Source of the DNA: Bicyclus anynana
Lineage: Eukaryota > Arthropoda > Insecta > Lepidoptera > Nymphalidae
Assembly: GCF_947172395.1 (NCBI RefSeq)
Contig: NC_069104.1
Location: 7,281,355 to 7,345,354 of the forward strand
Direction: 5' to 3'
Length of the DNA stretch: 64,000 bases
How positions within the stretch are numbered: position 1 is the stretch's first letter; the number at the start of each line of letters is the position of its first letter. Shown piece after piece: positions 63,851-64,000 of the stretch. The notes under the pieces are model-generated. The model did not search any database and was not told the origin of the DNA. It saw only the letters and a list, made by a program, of their open reading frames with translations. The position numbers and the translations under genes were made by a program.

Positions 63851-64000
63851 TAAACAAACAACACACACCACACACACCACAAGGTGTTAGCACATCGCCT
63901 GGCATACAGGATCGCTTACAGAAGCCACCGCAAACACCGTCAGTGTATGTCTTCCAATGTTAGAGTTTAATGTAATCTTTATAACGTCTCGGAAATTAAC

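Overview
This window reads as ordinary nuclear DNA from a lepidopteran insect (butterfly or moth). It is AT-rich, has no dense gene array, and is packed with families typical of Lepidoptera: tRNA-derived SINEs, small Helitrons with TCCTACTAATATTATAAA-type 5' ends and a hairpin plus CTAG at the 3' end, RTE-type LINE tails, and many short terminal-inverted-repeat (TIR) elements. The order is inferred from these repeats; I cannot name a species.

The only protein-coding locus I can defend is on the minus strand between about 12.8 and 3.8 kb. Two paralogous first exons (12525-12708 and 10372-10546) each encode a signal peptide followed by a shared FELPVQL-x-GFPFI...KKLSY segment. Each ends at a phase-1 splice donor. 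A separate internal exon (3773-3968), bounded by strong splice signals and entered in the matching phase, carries a C-x5-C pattern resembling the insect DM4/12 family. The simplest model is one secreted-protein gene with two alternative promoters and first exons, continuing past the left edge of the window. A second certain gene is an intact tRNA-Arg(ACG) on the minus strand at 20046-20118.

The rest is transposon-derived or unassigned. Local family names used below: SINE-1 (Metulj-like, about 320 bp, ends in a conserved caggtgagattgtagtcaag block), SINE-2 (ends in a CTCTCATTCTGAGAG hairpin and a TGA-rich tail), SINE-3, SINE-4 and SINE-5 (other tRNA-headed families), Hel-A to Hel-D (Helitrons), TIR-E (ends TTTTTAACCGACTTC), hAT-J (CAGTGGCGAA ends), hAT-K (CTCAGACCAATT ends, perfect 8-bp target duplication), and families F, L, M, N and O of unknown class. 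LINE remains include RTE tails near 1.1, 5.4, 55.1 and 57.8-58.7 kb, and two other non-LTR 3' ends at 29.5-29.9 and 63.0-63.7 kb.

Region by region: 0-13 kb holds the gene among SINEs and Helitrons; 13-23 kb is SINE/Helitron territory with the tRNA; 23-36 kb mixes TIR elements, an LTR-like or Penelope-like remnant, inverted SINE pairs and nested Helitrons; 36-47 kb has several TIR elements, a three-module hairpin array and a 66-bp perfect palindrome; 47.9-49.05 kb is a 25-bp minisatellite of about 44 units; 49-53 kb has a long-TIR element and a head-to-tail Helitron chain; 53-64 kb contains triplicated unique sequence, a nested RTE tail expanded with GTAG repeats, and a LINE 3' end. The most unusual theme is the repeated occurrence of near-perfect short-spacer palindromes inside otherwise unrelated sequence.
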